Shown here: positions 9,356 to 18,843 of the stretch, in pieces | Position numbering within the stretch: position 1 is the first letter of the stretch | Layout: each line of letters starts with the position of its first letter | Assembly (NCBI GenBank): GCA_947468665.1 | Contig: CANILH010000004.1 | Span: 1-64,000 of the forward strand | Reading direction: 5' to 3' | Length of the DNA stretch: 64,000 nt | DNA from: Oligoflexales bacterium | GTDB lineage: Bacteria > Bdellovibrionota_B > Oligoflexia > Oligoflexales > RGVZ01 | The notes under the pieces: model-generated | Database searches by the model: none | What the model saw: only the letters and a program-made list of their open reading frames with translations | Told to the model about the DNA's origin: nothing | Program-made: the position numbers and the translations under genes

Positions 9356-10855
9356 ATGACAAAGTTCCAAATGAATCCTGAAGTATGGGCGATTGGTATT
9401 TTACGCGTCGCGGCAATGTTTAGTTTTGCTTATGCATCGTCAACGTTTGCGAAAGACTCATCCGTGAACTTCAGGTCAGTTGATGTCAAATCAATTGAAG
9501 AAGCCATTGCTGACGCGAGCGCTGAGGATCTTCGGAAAATTGAGATCAAAATTGCGCGTCTCATGCAGGAAAATCCGGCAGACCTCTCAGCTAATTACTT
9601 AATGTCAACTTTACTCCTCAAAATGTTCACGCTGGATCCGGGCTCTTACTCACTCATCAGACAAAGCACGGAATTAGCTGCGCAGACCTATGATCTCGAT
9701 CAAAAAAGTGATCTTGCTATAACCGCTCTCGCCAACATTCTTGAGGCGACTGGTGAAAATGACCGGGGCCTCTCACTGCTAAGTGACGCCGCGAAACGTG
9801 GAGTCACCCTCGGGTGGAGAGCGAGCCTTGCGAAGGCCAGACTGATTTTCAACGGAAAAAACGCCGATGCTGTCCTTGGCATTCTGAATGAGACCCTCGC
9901 GGACGCGGATGCTTCGACCGAATTGATCGCTCCAACGCTCATATCAGCAATTCTTTCAAGGTACGACGGCGAGCAGCAGATTAACGAGCTAAGGAGGTGG
10001 GCTAAGCGCCGTGATTGCTTCCACCTTGAATTGGCCCTGGCGAATTCTCTGGCGCTAAACTCCCACTATGACGATGCCATGGCCGTATACAAGCGGATCC
10101 TGGCGGTAAAGCCCGATAGCACAGAAGCTCTTATGAGCCAGGGCATTATCTCGCTACGCCACCTCAAGCAAATAGACCTGGCTATTCAAAAATTCAAATT
10201 GGCCGCCATCTCGGCGAAGTACCCCTCCGAGAAGACGGCTGCCCAAACCCATTTGGCACTAGCTCTTATAGGTCAAAAACGGGACTTTGCGGCCGCAAAC
10301 AAGGCATCCGTTGCTGCGATCAGCGGGGCAAGCGATCAAGAGGGAGTACTGTTCGCGATTTTAGCCGCATACCGAAAAAACGCGGACACTCAGTTCACTA
10401 TGTCACTTCTTGAGGAGCTCGAAAAAGATGTGCCAGGACTTCACCTGGCTCACGCCATGAAAGGCGAGATCTTAAGCGAGAAACTTGGTCGCTATAGTGA
10501 CGCCACGCGGTCGTTTACAGACGCGATCACGCTGGAGCCAGGTAGAAGTGAGTACTATAACGGCCGGGGCCTCGCGTGGATGGGAATAGGAAATCTGAAC
10601 AACGCACTTACAGATTTTGAGAACGCCGCGGCGACAAATCCTGACGACGCATCGGCCAGATATAACGTCGCTTGCGCACAGGCACGGCTTGGCCAAAAGG
10701 AGGACGCTATGGCTTCACTCATCAAAGCCCTGGAGATGGACGCGAGACTTCGCTCTAACGCACGCGTAGATCAGGACCTGATGGCGCTGAGAGGTGACCC
10801 GGCGTTTAAAGCGCTGATGGACGAAAACGCGAAACAAGTCCGCGTGGCCCACTGA
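9356..10855 (+). CDS. TPR-repeat protein
   Basis: 499 aa with multiple TPR motifs (DATRSFTDAITLEPGRSEYYNGRGLAWMGIGNLNNALTDFENAAATNPDD). Confidence 0.8.
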   Translation: MTKFQMNPEVWAIGILRVAAMFSFAYASSTFAKDSSVNFRSVDVKSIEEAIADASAEDLRKIEIKIARLMQENPADLSANYLMSTLLLKMFTLDPGSYSLIRQSTELAAQTYDLDQKSDLAITALANILEATGENDRGLSLLSDAAKRGVTLGWRASLAKARLIFNGKNADAVLGILNETLADADASTELIAPTLISAILSRYDGEQQINELRRWAKRRDCFHLELALANSLALNSHYDDAMAVYKRILAVKPDSTEALMSQGIISLRHLKQIDLAIQKFKLAAISAKYPSEKTAAQTHLALALIGQKRDFAAANKASVAAISGASDQEGVLFAILAAYRKNADTQFTMSLLEELEKDVPGLHLAHAMKGEILSEKLGRYSDATRSFTDAITLEPGRSEYYNGRGLAWMGIGNLNNALTDFENAAATNPDDASARYNVACAQARLGQKEDAMASLIKALEMDARLRSNARVDQDLMALRGDPAFKALMDENAKQVRVAH

Positions 10856-12035
10856 GTTTTCGTGGGTAAATCAGAATATTGGACGCTTTCTCGATATAAG
10901 ATGCGATGCCCTCGTGCCAAAATGGGTCATCAATTGAGAAATCATTTGACATGAATTTTTGATCTGACTTGAGTGAGCCGTAAATCAATTTCATTGGCAT
11001 TGTTTTATAATCGTACTCATAAGGAGGCTCTTTCCAGGCGAATGATCCCTCACCAAGCTCAATCGCGGCGCGAACTAGCGCGATAGAAAGGTCGAGACTT
11101 CGAACAGCCCGACAGTCTGTGACGTGTATCTGAACTCCCCGGCAGGTCTTACTCATCCATTTTTGTGCCGTCGGCTCAAATTGAGCATCCCGCAAAAATA
11201 CTCCTGCCGCCTTTCCTCCAAGTAATTGAAGGACACGTTCTTTATATCGAGAGCCTTCAGGGAGGTAAGGGGCGCCAATAAACTGAAATGGCAGTCCAGT
11301 ACCACGGCCTTCCGAGATATTTGTACCCTCGAAGATTACTGTTCCGGGATAAACATACACAGAGTCGATGGTTGGAAGATTCGGGGACGTCAGAACCCAC
11401 GGACGCTCAAGATCTCCCCAATACGACTTGGGATCCCAGGACTTAAGCTCAACAACCTCCAGCTCGCAACCAATGAACGTATTAAAGAAACGGGCCGCCT
11501 CACCAGCTGTGAGAGCATGCCGCATAGGAATCGGATACTCGCCGACAAATGAAGTGCTGTCCATATCAAGAACCCGCCCCTCGCAAATCTCGCCTCCCAC
11601 AGGATTAGGGCGATCCAGAATCACAACGCGCTTGCCAAATTTTTTTGCCGCTCGCATACAACCAGCGATAGTCGCCTTCCAGGTATAAATACGGCATCCA
11701 ACAATTTGAAGATCTATCACGATAGTGTCGACATTTGAGAGCATATCGGCAGTCGGCTCGCGGGTCTCAGAGTAAAGACTATAGAGCGGCACGCCAAACG
11801 CATCATGCTTTGTATGGGAGGTCTCGATCATGTTGTCTTGTTTCGTCCCGTAAAAACCATGCTGCGGACCAAATAACGCGGTCAGTCGGTTGCCCAGCGA
11901 TGCGGACAAAACAGTCCAGGCAGGTCTCAAGTCAGCGGCTACAGAGGCCTGATTGCATACGAGCCCGCAACGCCCCCAGCTTTTGGCGATTGAGGCATCC
12001 GCCGCGAGTCTGTCGAGGCCGAAAACACACTTCAT
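10806..12035 (-). CDS. DUF1343/NamZ-like exo-beta-N-acetylmuramidase family protein
   Basis: LFGPQHGFYGTKQDNM, SLYSETREPTADML, DLQIVGCRIYTW, RPNPVGG; likely start MKCVFGLDRL at 12035. Confidence 0.85.
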   Translation of the reverse strand: MKCVFGLDRLAADASIAKSWGRCGLVCNQASVAADLRPAWTVLSASLGNRLTALFGPQHGFYGTKQDNMIETSHTKHDAFGVPLYSLYSETREPTADMLSNVDTIVIDLQIVGCRIYTWKATIAGCMRAAKKFGKRVVILDRPNPVGGEICEGRVLDMDSTSFVGEYPIPMRHALTAGEAARFFNTFIGCELEVVELKSWDPKSYWGDLERPWVLTSPNLPTIDSVYVYPGTVIFEGTNISEGRGTGLPFQFIGAPYLPEGSRYKERVLQLLGGKAAGVFLRDAQFEPTAQKWMSKTCRGVQIHVTDCRAVRSLDLSIALVRAAIELGEGSFAWKEPPYEYDYKTMPMKLIYGSLKSDQKFMSNDFSIDDPFWHEGIASYIEKASNILIYPRKLSGPRGLVSRFRPSAL

Positions 12036-12045
12036 GCTGCTATTC

Positions 12046-12291
12046 CTATGACAAACCCAATCGCTGACCAATTCGGGCTACAAGATTTGTTAAACACTCA
12101 TCAACAGACTTGCCGCTCACTGACTCCACAAAGCTATTACGGTCAGTTGAGTGTTCACCGTGCCCGGTGTACGTTCCGTCACCAAACTCGTCAATTTCGA
12201 GCTGATAGGTGACGCCCTTGATCATGTACGTATAGTTATGAACTTTGAACAATTTACCGCCTGTGTGCACGCGGATTTCTTTCCATGACAT
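12046..12291 (-). CDS. Small protein of unknown function (81 aa)
   Basis: Start MSWKEIRVHTGG preferred over the longer ORF to 12600 because of an upstream GGGAGG-type RBS. Confidence 0.55.
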   Translation of the reverse strand: MSWKEIRVHTGGKLFKVHNYTYMIKGVTYQLEIDEFGDGTYTGHGEHSTDRNSFVESVSGKSVDECLTNLVARIGQRLGLS

Positions 12292-12435
12292 GAGGCCAAC
12301 CTCCCAAAAAATAAAATCAGGTCCACAACCCAAAAATTGGTAACTCCAATTCATTATGTATTTTACGGCATACTGGGCTCTTCCGTCCAGAATGGCCGCC
12401 GAATAGAGGCACGATTTTGCCGACATGTCCAAATC

Positions 12436-12465
12436 TTGGCACTCCGCCACCTGATTTGATAGACT
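12436..12465 (+). promoter_or_regulatory. Putative sigma70 promoter TTGGCA-N18-TAGACT for the candidate ncRNA
   Basis: Hexamers and spacing read directly, 7-12 nt upstream of a run of hairpins ending in a terminator. Confidence 0.4.
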
Positions 12466-12471
12466 GTAAGT

Positions 12472-12656
12472 AGAGGTCAAGATGACCTCATAGACTATAA
12501 GTCTAGGAAGGGAGGTGGTGTTGTGGGTTGTTGTATTCAAAACCCTAGTAGCATGGGGGTGAGTGTCTCTTAGTTGAGGCATTAACCTGGAAGCTACCAA
12601 CCGGCTCCCCTCCTTTCACAACTAGATTTTTGTTGGGGACGCCGGTTGCCTTTTTT
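12472..12656 (+). ncRNA. Candidate structured RNA (about 185 nt), independent sRNA or leader of the M14 peptidase gene
   Basis: Successive stems GAGGTCA/TGACCTC, TAGACT/AGTCTA, GGGTT/AACCC, and GTAGC-GGGT-TGTCTC/GAGGCA-ACCT-GCTAC, ending in AACCGGC...GCCGGTT plus T6, in a 537-bp intergenic gap. Confidence 0.5.
12599..12656 (+). terminator. Terminator-like hairpin AACCGGC/GCCGGTT with T-tract
   Basis: 7-bp arms, inner CAAC/GTTG pairing, followed by gccTTTTTT. Confidence 0.55.
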
Positions 12657-12827
12657 GAGACCTAGCCCCTGGTCCCTCCCTGTCAAAACTATAAACACCG
12701 TCCAATTGACCCATCACTCTACACTCCTGCACCCTGTGTAACACCCTAAAATAATAGAGTTATTTTTTGTAATCGCTGGATTTTTATTGGCATCACCCTT
12801 GCATCCTTTGGGGTAGGAGCCAAAGCC

Positions 12828-13850
12828 GTGTTTAAACCCATGCTTAAAAATGCCCAAAAAACCAAAGCCTTGATGCTGGCTTTGGCGGGATTGTTGTCCC
12901 TTGCCGACCGCGGGTTTGGCAAAGACGCGTTTGGACTGGATAATCATAAAGCGCCAATAGAGGCCGTGACGAAGCCCGATGTGCCTTACCGCACTCGATT
13001 CGGAAACCAGATCACCGTTTACGCAGTCAACAACCCAGGACTCAATGTCGACCAAAACCACCCCGCCGTTAGATTTTTAGTGCAAGGCGGTCTTCATGGA
13101 AATGAGCTTCTTGGTAGTGAATTTGTTGGTTGGCTTGCCCAAAGATTCGCAAAAGGTGAAAGCCCTTTAAACACGCTGAACGGTGGCGACGTCGCTGTTG
13201 ATTTTGTGCCCTATGCCAACCCTGATGGAACCATTCAATACACACGCTACAATGGCAACAAAATAAACCTTAATCGAAATTTTGGGGTGCTCTGGGGCGT
13301 GACTAAAGAAAACCCAGGGCCCTCCGCTTTCAGCGAAGATGAGACCCGGGCCATCAGAGACCTGTTCGCAAAACGAGACTATACGGGATCAATCGATGTT
13401 CATGGCTACATCAATTGGGTCGTCATCCCAACAGACCCACAAGACGAGATTAAGGGGCTCCCCCGAGCCGACGCGGCAAAGTTAGCTAAGTACCGCCAAT
13501 GGGCCGCCGCGATCAAACGCGAAACCGCGACTCATATGCCAGGCTATGAGGTTAAGACCGCCGGTAGCCTAGGTGACGGCGGCGCCTTTGAGGATTTCGC
13601 GTGGTGGGGAGCCGGGGTACCGAGCGCCTGCCTTGAAATTTTCTCGCGCGACCGGTTCGTAACGCAATCACTGGCGAGCAAGATCGTTGATCTCCTGACG
13701 CCAAAAGTCTTTGGATCAGCTCAGGCCATCAAAGATTCGAGTGACATGTTCCTCGCCTATGAAAACTACATTCATAGCCTCTTTCTTGAAGCCATCAAAA
13801 TTAAGTCCGGAAATGACCTAAACCGAAAAATGGCGTCAGCGACAAAATGA
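12828..13850 (+). CDS. M14-family zinc carboxypeptidase, secreted
   Basis: QGGLHGNELLGSE (HxxE), NLNRNFGV, SIDVHGYINWVV; N-terminal signal peptide. Confidence 0.85.
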   Translation: MFKPMLKNAQKTKALMLALAGLLSLADRGFGKDAFGLDNHKAPIEAVTKPDVPYRTRFGNQITVYAVNNPGLNVDQNHPAVRFLVQGGLHGNELLGSEFVGWLAQRFAKGESPLNTLNGGDVAVDFVPYANPDGTIQYTRYNGNKINLNRNFGVLWGVTKENPGPSAFSEDETRAIRDLFAKRDYTGSIDVHGYINWVVIPTDPQDEIKGLPRADAAKLAKYRQWAAAIKRETATHMPGYEVKTAGSLGDGGAFEDFAWWGAGVPSACLEIFSRDRFVTQSLASKIVDLLTPKVFGSAQAIKDSSDMFLAYENYIHSLFLEAIKIKSGNDLNRKMASATK

Positions 13851-13901
13851 TGCCGCACGCCAGATTCGAGCCGAGTCAGATAGTTATATTACCCGCGACA
13901 G

Positions 13902-14774
13902 TTAAAACGTACCGTCAATTTTATCCGCATAGAACTTCGGCAGGGCAAAGGCACCTGTCATAAGGTCTTTTGTGAGGTACTGGAGTCCACCAGAGACTTT
14001 CTCAAAGCGCCCATGATCAAATCTCGTGGGATCAATTGGATCCTGGGCTGCGACAGTCCATGACCAGCTTCCCCGAGGATAGGTCGGAATGGCCGCGATA
14101 TAACTGCGGCGATGCTTAAAACCGCCACTGATATTTCGATGAATGCGGCCAAGGGCTTCTTTGGTGAACCAAGGGGATTCGCTTTGCGCCGCCATAACTC
14201 CACCAGTGCGTAAAGCCCCTGCCACGTCACTGTAAAACTCACGACTGAAAAGTCCCTCGCCCGGTCCGATCGGATCTGTCGAGTCGACCAAAATCACGTC
14301 AACCTCGTTTTTGAGCTCTTTCATAAAGGCGATACCATCGCCAACGCGAACCGTAACCCTTGAATCAAAGCCTGGATTCAGGCAAGCAGCGACTTTAGGG
14401 AAGAATTTCTTACTTTGCTCGATCACCATACCGTCGATCTCACAAAGGATAACCTCCTCAACATCCTTATGCTTAAGGATCTCCCTGACAGTTCCCCCGT
14501 CGCCTCCGCCAATAACAACGACGCGGCGTGGATTCGCATGCATACATAACGGGATATGGGTAATCATCTCATGATAGATAAACTCATCAGCGTCGGTGAG
14601 CATCACTAAGCCGTCCAAAAGAAGCATCGTCCCATAGGCTTTTGTCTCCACGACGTCAACCGTCTGAAACTCGCTCTTACCGCTGAAAAGGACTTCCGTC
14701 ACGGCCCAACCGGTTCGAATGTCCTCGCCCTCTTGCTCAGTAACCCACAGATTCATCGATGACATAACAAGCAC
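13902..14774 (-). CDS. speE: Spermidine synthase
   Basis: LLDGLVMLTDADEFIYHEMITHIPLCMHANPRRVVVIGGGDGGTVREILKHKDVEEV, DVILVDSTDPIGPGEGLFSREFY. Confidence 0.95.
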   Translation of the reverse strand: MLVMSSMNLWVTEQEGEDIRTGWAVTEVLFSGKSEFQTVDVVETKAYGTMLLLDGLVMLTDADEFIYHEMITHIPLCMHANPRRVVVIGGGDGGTVREILKHKDVEEVILCEIDGMVIEQSKKFFPKVAACLNPGFDSRVTVRVGDGIAFMKELKNEVDVILVDSTDPIGPGEGLFSREFYSDVAGALRTGGVMAAQSESPWFTKEALGRIHRNISGGFKHRRSYIAAIPTYPRGSWSWTVAAQDPIDPTRFDHGRFEKVSGGLQYLTKDLMTGAFALPKFYADKIDGTF

Positions 14775-14831
14775 TCCGGGATCGTAACAATACGTCTGAA
14801 AATTAAATGTTTAGCTTCTAGCGGGAGCGCC

Positions 14832-15365
14832 TTATCGGCGCTTTTTCTCTTGGTTGCGCACATACTCAAGAAACGCTGCCTTATCCTGGAGAAGATCCAT
14901 GGAGTTCGCGTGCTGTCTTGCCTGACGCTGAAGCTTTTTCTGAGCCTGACGATTTCCACCCTGCTGGAATTGAATCCGGCTCTGCTGATTTCCAGCCTCG
15001 GTATTGCCGTGAGAGACGTTACCGTTAACATTCCCGGCCTGAGGATTCCGGTTGAAATTGCCCTGATTATTTCCACCGCGCATGGTGTGCTTACGCTCAA
15101 CGATCTCCCACGCACGAAGGACAACACCCTCAGCGAGAAGCTCTGAGATTAACTCATCGATACTGACACTTTCCTCACGGGCGAAGTCGAACAGCTTCCG
15201 GTGGAGGGCCTTTGAGATCCTTATAGCCAGATTATCCGGCAAAGCCATTGGAGCCTCGTCGAGAACCTCCTGATCCAGTTGTTCTTGAGTCGCCTCCTCA
15301 AAGGTTTTGTTGGAATCGACAACGTAATTTCCACGGTTGTCGCCATCTGTAGTCGTTTTCGCCAT
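14832..15365 (-). CDS. Ribbon-helix-helix-like protein with N/Q/G-rich low-complexity segment
   Basis: NLAIRISKALHRKLFDFAREESVSIDELISELLAEG followed by GNNQGNFNRNPQAGNVNGNVSHGN. Confidence 0.65.
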   Translation of the reverse strand: MAKTTTDGDNRGNYVVDSNKTFEEATQEQLDQEVLDEAPMALPDNLAIRISKALHRKLFDFAREESVSIDELISELLAEGVVLRAWEIVERKHTMRGGNNQGNFNRNPQAGNVNGNVSHGNTEAGNQQSRIQFQQGGNRQAQKKLQRQARQHANSMDLLQDKAAFLEYVRNQEKKRR

Positions 15366-15495
15366 GATTTTTCCTTGATTTGAGATCGTCAGTCGTTAAG
15401 TCTGCTAATCAGCCCAGTCATAAATCCGTCCCACCGCCCAAAAATATGTATAACGCTATGGGGAGCTCTGCTCGGAGCCTTAACTGGAAGCTTAA

Positions 15496-16824
15496 TTAGT
15501 ATGCTGCTGGATCAGGCCAAATGGCCGAAACGGCTTGAAAATCCGTGAAGTTATCATGTGCCTGATTTGACAGGGCTACGTCAAGGGCAAAATCATACAT
15601 TCCTCGCTGAACACCGGATATTTCAATAAAAACACCGAGGCTCCCTGAAGATTTTTTAAGCCACGGCCAGGCCGCAAGCATGCCTTCGTTGGAGAAACTC
15701 TCTCTGGACGCTACGTATGGGGGAGGAGCCTGCTTCAAGGCCTTTTGATCCACACGGATATTAGCGATGAAACTCCCAAGGTCACTGGAGCCACGAACGG
15801 CGAAAACGCCATTTTTGGACTTCTCAAACGCGGTCTCCTTAATAGCGCCTGACTCGGGTCCGGAGGCCGGCAAGGCCGCGAGATTAGATGAGATCGCCCA
15901 GTCAACCCCCTGAGGATACTTTAGGACGTATGCGAGACCACTTCCCCGCGCCAAATATTCTGCTGGATTAAATATGAACTCGATTTTCGTCGGAATCTGA
16001 AAATAATCGTCATAAAAAACCAACTCGCTGAATAAATGCAGATCAATCAACGAAAAAAACTTCCGCAACTTGGCTCCAACAGCCACGATACTTCTTACTG
16101 GACCGGACCTCCAGCACTCAATCTCTGACGTAAAATCACTCTCACCGAAGTAAAGAGAGGGGAATAAGAAAATTCTCGGTATCAATGGCATCACAAACGA
16201 GCTGCCAGCGAATACCGGTTTTTCGCCGCCCGGGGTTTGTAATAACACATCACCAATAAGCATCGGCTGGCCATCACGAAAGGAGTATCGATAACGCGAT
16301 GTTCGAACCTCATTTGAGCCATGAGAATAAAACGGCGTATACTTTGGAACTTCAGCCAGGCCTGCGGTCTGACCGACCAGTAAAGACCCAAGGTATTTTT
16401 CTCCGGAACCACAAAAGTCAACCCTCTGAAATCGTGTAAAACGAGCCCCGATTTGTTTCACGACCGACTTGTGCGAAAACTGCCAGCCCAAAGACGCTCC
16501 AACAACGCTTAGCTCATCATTATCATCTAATGAGCCGTCATCGGTAAATTTAGTATAGGGAATGCCCTCCTCCAGAACGTAGCTACCGTCGGAATTTACC
16601 TCATCCACCTGAATCGGAACCTGAGTCCATGTCTTTTTGACGTATCGCCACGCCTCAATCCCATGAACATTGGCTCCACGGAGCCAGCCTGGAGCGTTGA
16701 AGATAATGGGAAATCTGGTCGTGGCGATTGGCTCGGTGACGGGCACGCAAGGTGCCGCAAGACATAATTCGCCAAGGCCTAAAAGACCTATAAGAAAGGC
16801 TATTATTGTGAATAGACGAACCAT
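15496..16824 (-). CDS. Secreted protein of unknown function
   Basis: 442 aa with N-terminal signal peptide; stop overlaps the downstream junction with pepP. Confidence 0.7.
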   Translation of the reverse strand: MVRLFTIIAFLIGLLGLGELCLAAPCVPVTEPIATTRFPIIFNAPGWLRGANVHGIEAWRYVKKTWTQVPIQVDEVNSDGSYVLEEGIPYTKFTDDGSLDDNDELSVVGASLGWQFSHKSVVKQIGARFTRFQRVDFCGSGEKYLGSLLVGQTAGLAEVPKYTPFYSHGSNEVRTSRYRYSFRDGQPMLIGDVLLQTPGGEKPVFAGSSFVMPLIPRIFLFPSLYFGESDFTSEIECWRSGPVRSIVAVGAKLRKFFSLIDLHLFSELVFYDDYFQIPTKIEFIFNPAEYLARGSGLAYVLKYPQGVDWAISSNLAALPASGPESGAIKETAFEKSKNGVFAVRGSSDLGSFIANIRVDQKALKQAPPPYVASRESFSNEGMLAAWPWLKKSSGSLGVFIEISGVQRGMYDFALDVALSNQAHDNFTDFQAVSAIWPDPAAY

Positions 16825-18134
16825 CAGCGCTCGATTTCAGATATTTCTTTCGGGATGCCGCCGGTCAGCACTTCATTGCCAGAGGTCGTGATTAAAACAT
16901 CGTCCTCAATACGAATACCGATACCTCTGTACTCCTCCGGAACCGTAGTATCACTAGCATTGATATAAATGCCCGGTTCTACACTGAAGTACATTCCAGG
17001 CTCAAAAGGAACCGGATTGCCATTTTCCATGTAGCGCCCGGCGTCATGCACATCCAGTCCAATCCAATGACTGATGCTGTGCGGACAAAAATGCTTATGA
17101 GAGTTCTTTTCCAAGGCCTCAGCCAAAGGAAGTTTAATAAGCCCAAGATCAATCAACCCCTGAGCGAGGGTCTTAAACGCGGCATCCTGAACATCAACCA
17201 ATGTCGCGCCTGGTTTCGCCACCTCAATCGCCGCTTTTTGTGAGGCGAGACAGACCGAGTATAAAGCCCTCTGCGCGGGCGAGAACTTACCGTTAATCGG
17301 AAATGTCCTGGTGACATCAGAGGCGTAATTATCTACCTGGGACCCCGCGTCAATTAAAAGCAACTCACCATCGCGCAGTGGCGCGTTATTATCGCGGTAA
17401 TGTAGAACACACGCATGATCCCCCCCCGCGACAATAGAGCCATAAGCCTCCATCTCAGCCCCACCCTTTAAAAACTCGTAAAGCAGTGTCGCCTGAACGT
17501 CGCGCTCAGTTTGGCCAGGTTTAAGCTCAGACAGAACCCGCTTAAACGCGGCTTTGGTGATACCCGCGGCTGCTTTCAAGCGGGCAATCTCCTCTGGAGT
17601 CTTCAGAATGCGAAGTGCCGCGCTGAATTGCGACGGATCAGATATTGGCAGAAGCCCCACCGCGTTGCGCGCGCTGGTCATCCGGTGCTTGCGCAGCGCG
17701 TCGATCACCTTACGATCTTTATCAGGCGAAAGACCCAGAGTGTAATGAAGCCCCTTAGCCCCTGAAAGCAGAGTGGGAAGTTTTGTCCAAAGATCCTCCG
17801 ACGCGAAGGCATCGTCAATCGACAGAGTCTCCTTTGCCGCGTTGATGCCAAGGCGAAGTCCGTTCCACAGCTCCGCCACTGGGTCCTTATCCCGAAGAAA
17901 CAAAATAACCCGTGGTTCTTTGCCTTCGCGATGCGGGAGAAGCAAAAGAGCGGAGTCTGTCTCACTAAATCCTGTCAGATAGTAGAAAAATGAGTCCTGC
18001 CGCCAAAGGGTCTCAACTGTGCTGTTCCGATAGGGCTGTGGCTGGGCCATTAATAGCATGGCGTGCCCATCAAGCATGGACATAACGCGGTCTACGCGAG
18101 CCCGATAATTCACTTTTGGAAGATTAAGCATCAC
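16824..18134 (-). CDS. pepP: Xaa-Pro aminopeptidase (M24B)
   Basis: LLIDAGSQVDNYASDVTRTFPINGKFSPAQ, HFCPHSISHWIGLDVHDAG, EPGIYI. Confidence 0.92.
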   Translation of the reverse strand: MMLNLPKVNYRARVDRVMSMLDGHAMLLMAQPQPYRNSTVETLWRQDSFFYYLTGFSETDSALLLLPHREGKEPRVILFLRDKDPVAELWNGLRLGINAAKETLSIDDAFASEDLWTKLPTLLSGAKGLHYTLGLSPDKDRKVIDALRKHRMTSARNAVGLLPISDPSQFSAALRILKTPEEIARLKAAAGITKAAFKRVLSELKPGQTERDVQATLLYEFLKGGAEMEAYGSIVAGGDHACVLHYRDNNAPLRDGELLLIDAGSQVDNYASDVTRTFPINGKFSPAQRALYSVCLASQKAAIEVAKPGATLVDVQDAAFKTLAQGLIDLGLIKLPLAEALEKNSHKHFCPHSISHWIGLDVHDAGRYMENGNPVPFEPGMYFSVEPGIYINASDTTVPEEYRGIGIRIEDDVLITTSGNEVLTGGIPKEISEIER

Positions 18135-18233
18135 AACCTCTGGAACGTCTCAAATAAGGCCTATTAGCACCGAGGCTTCATGCTATGTCCCGGAAAATGG
18201 TTATACAACGGTTATTTGACGGCGATACGCGAC

Positions 18234-18265
18234 GAAAAAAAAGGGCACACGCTTGGTGTGCCCTT
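18234..18265 (-). terminator. Rho-independent terminator for the HU-family gene
   Basis: Perfect GGGCACAC-gcttg-GTGTGCCC stem followed by T8 on the minus strand. Confidence 0.9.
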
Positions 18266-18297
18266 CCTCGATACCAATAACCTTGAAGCGAAATGGG

Positions 18298-18714
18298 TTA
18301 TACCATTTCCTTAAGGCCTTTAAGCGCACGAACTTTAACAACGTTGCGTGCTGGCTTAGCTTTGAACATTTGCTCTTCGCCGGTGAAAGGATTAACGCCT
18401 TTGCGGGCTTTAGTAGCGGCTTTGTGGATGCGTGTGATCTTCATAAGGCCTGGAACTGTGAAAATGCCTGGGCCTTTTTTGCCCACATCAAGACCAATCA
18501 CTTCGCCAAGAGCGCTAAACAACGCGCCGACTTCCTTGCGGGAAAGTCCTGTGTTGTCAGAAATCGCGGTCATGATTTCGCTTTTTGTACGAGCCTTGCT
18601 TACGCTTTTCAGCGAAACTGATGGCTTGCTGTTGATGTTTGCAGAAGCTTTTGCCTTTGGAGCGGACTTAGCTTTTGCAGTTGTCTTCTTCGCTGTCACT
18701 TTTTTCTTAGCCAT
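18298..18714 (-). CDS. HU-family DNA-binding protein with Lys/Ala-rich N-terminal tail
   Basis: C-terminal HU fold (SEIMTAISDNTGLSRKEVGALFSAL...NPFTGEEQMFKAKPARNVVKVRALKGLKEMV) after KKKVTAKKTTAKAKSAPKAKASA. Confidence 0.88.
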   Translation of the reverse strand: MAKKKVTAKKTTAKAKSAPKAKASANINSKPSVSLKSVSKARTKSEIMTAISDNTGLSRKEVGALFSALGEVIGLDVGKKGPGIFTVPGLMKITRIHKAATKARKGVNPFTGEEQMFKAKPARNVVKVRALKGLKEMV

Positions 18715-18843
18715 TAAATGGGCCTCCCTGAAAATTTAATATCTGAACGTAATCGTTCCTCACGAAAAATCATAAAAGGCCGCATATGAAAAATCAAGAG
18801 GCTTCGTGAAAAAAATGCATTTTTTTCGATAAAAACGTCCAAA

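Noticed and set aside
12472-12656. Identification of the candidate RNA as 6S, tmRNA, RNase P or SRP RNA
   Set aside because: Lacks the long bulged rod of 6S, the tmRNA ends (GGGGxTG, CCA), the RNase P GAGGAAAGTC core and the SRP GGAAGxAGC loop. The 16S-3'-end-like CTCCTTTC is too short to mean more than chance.
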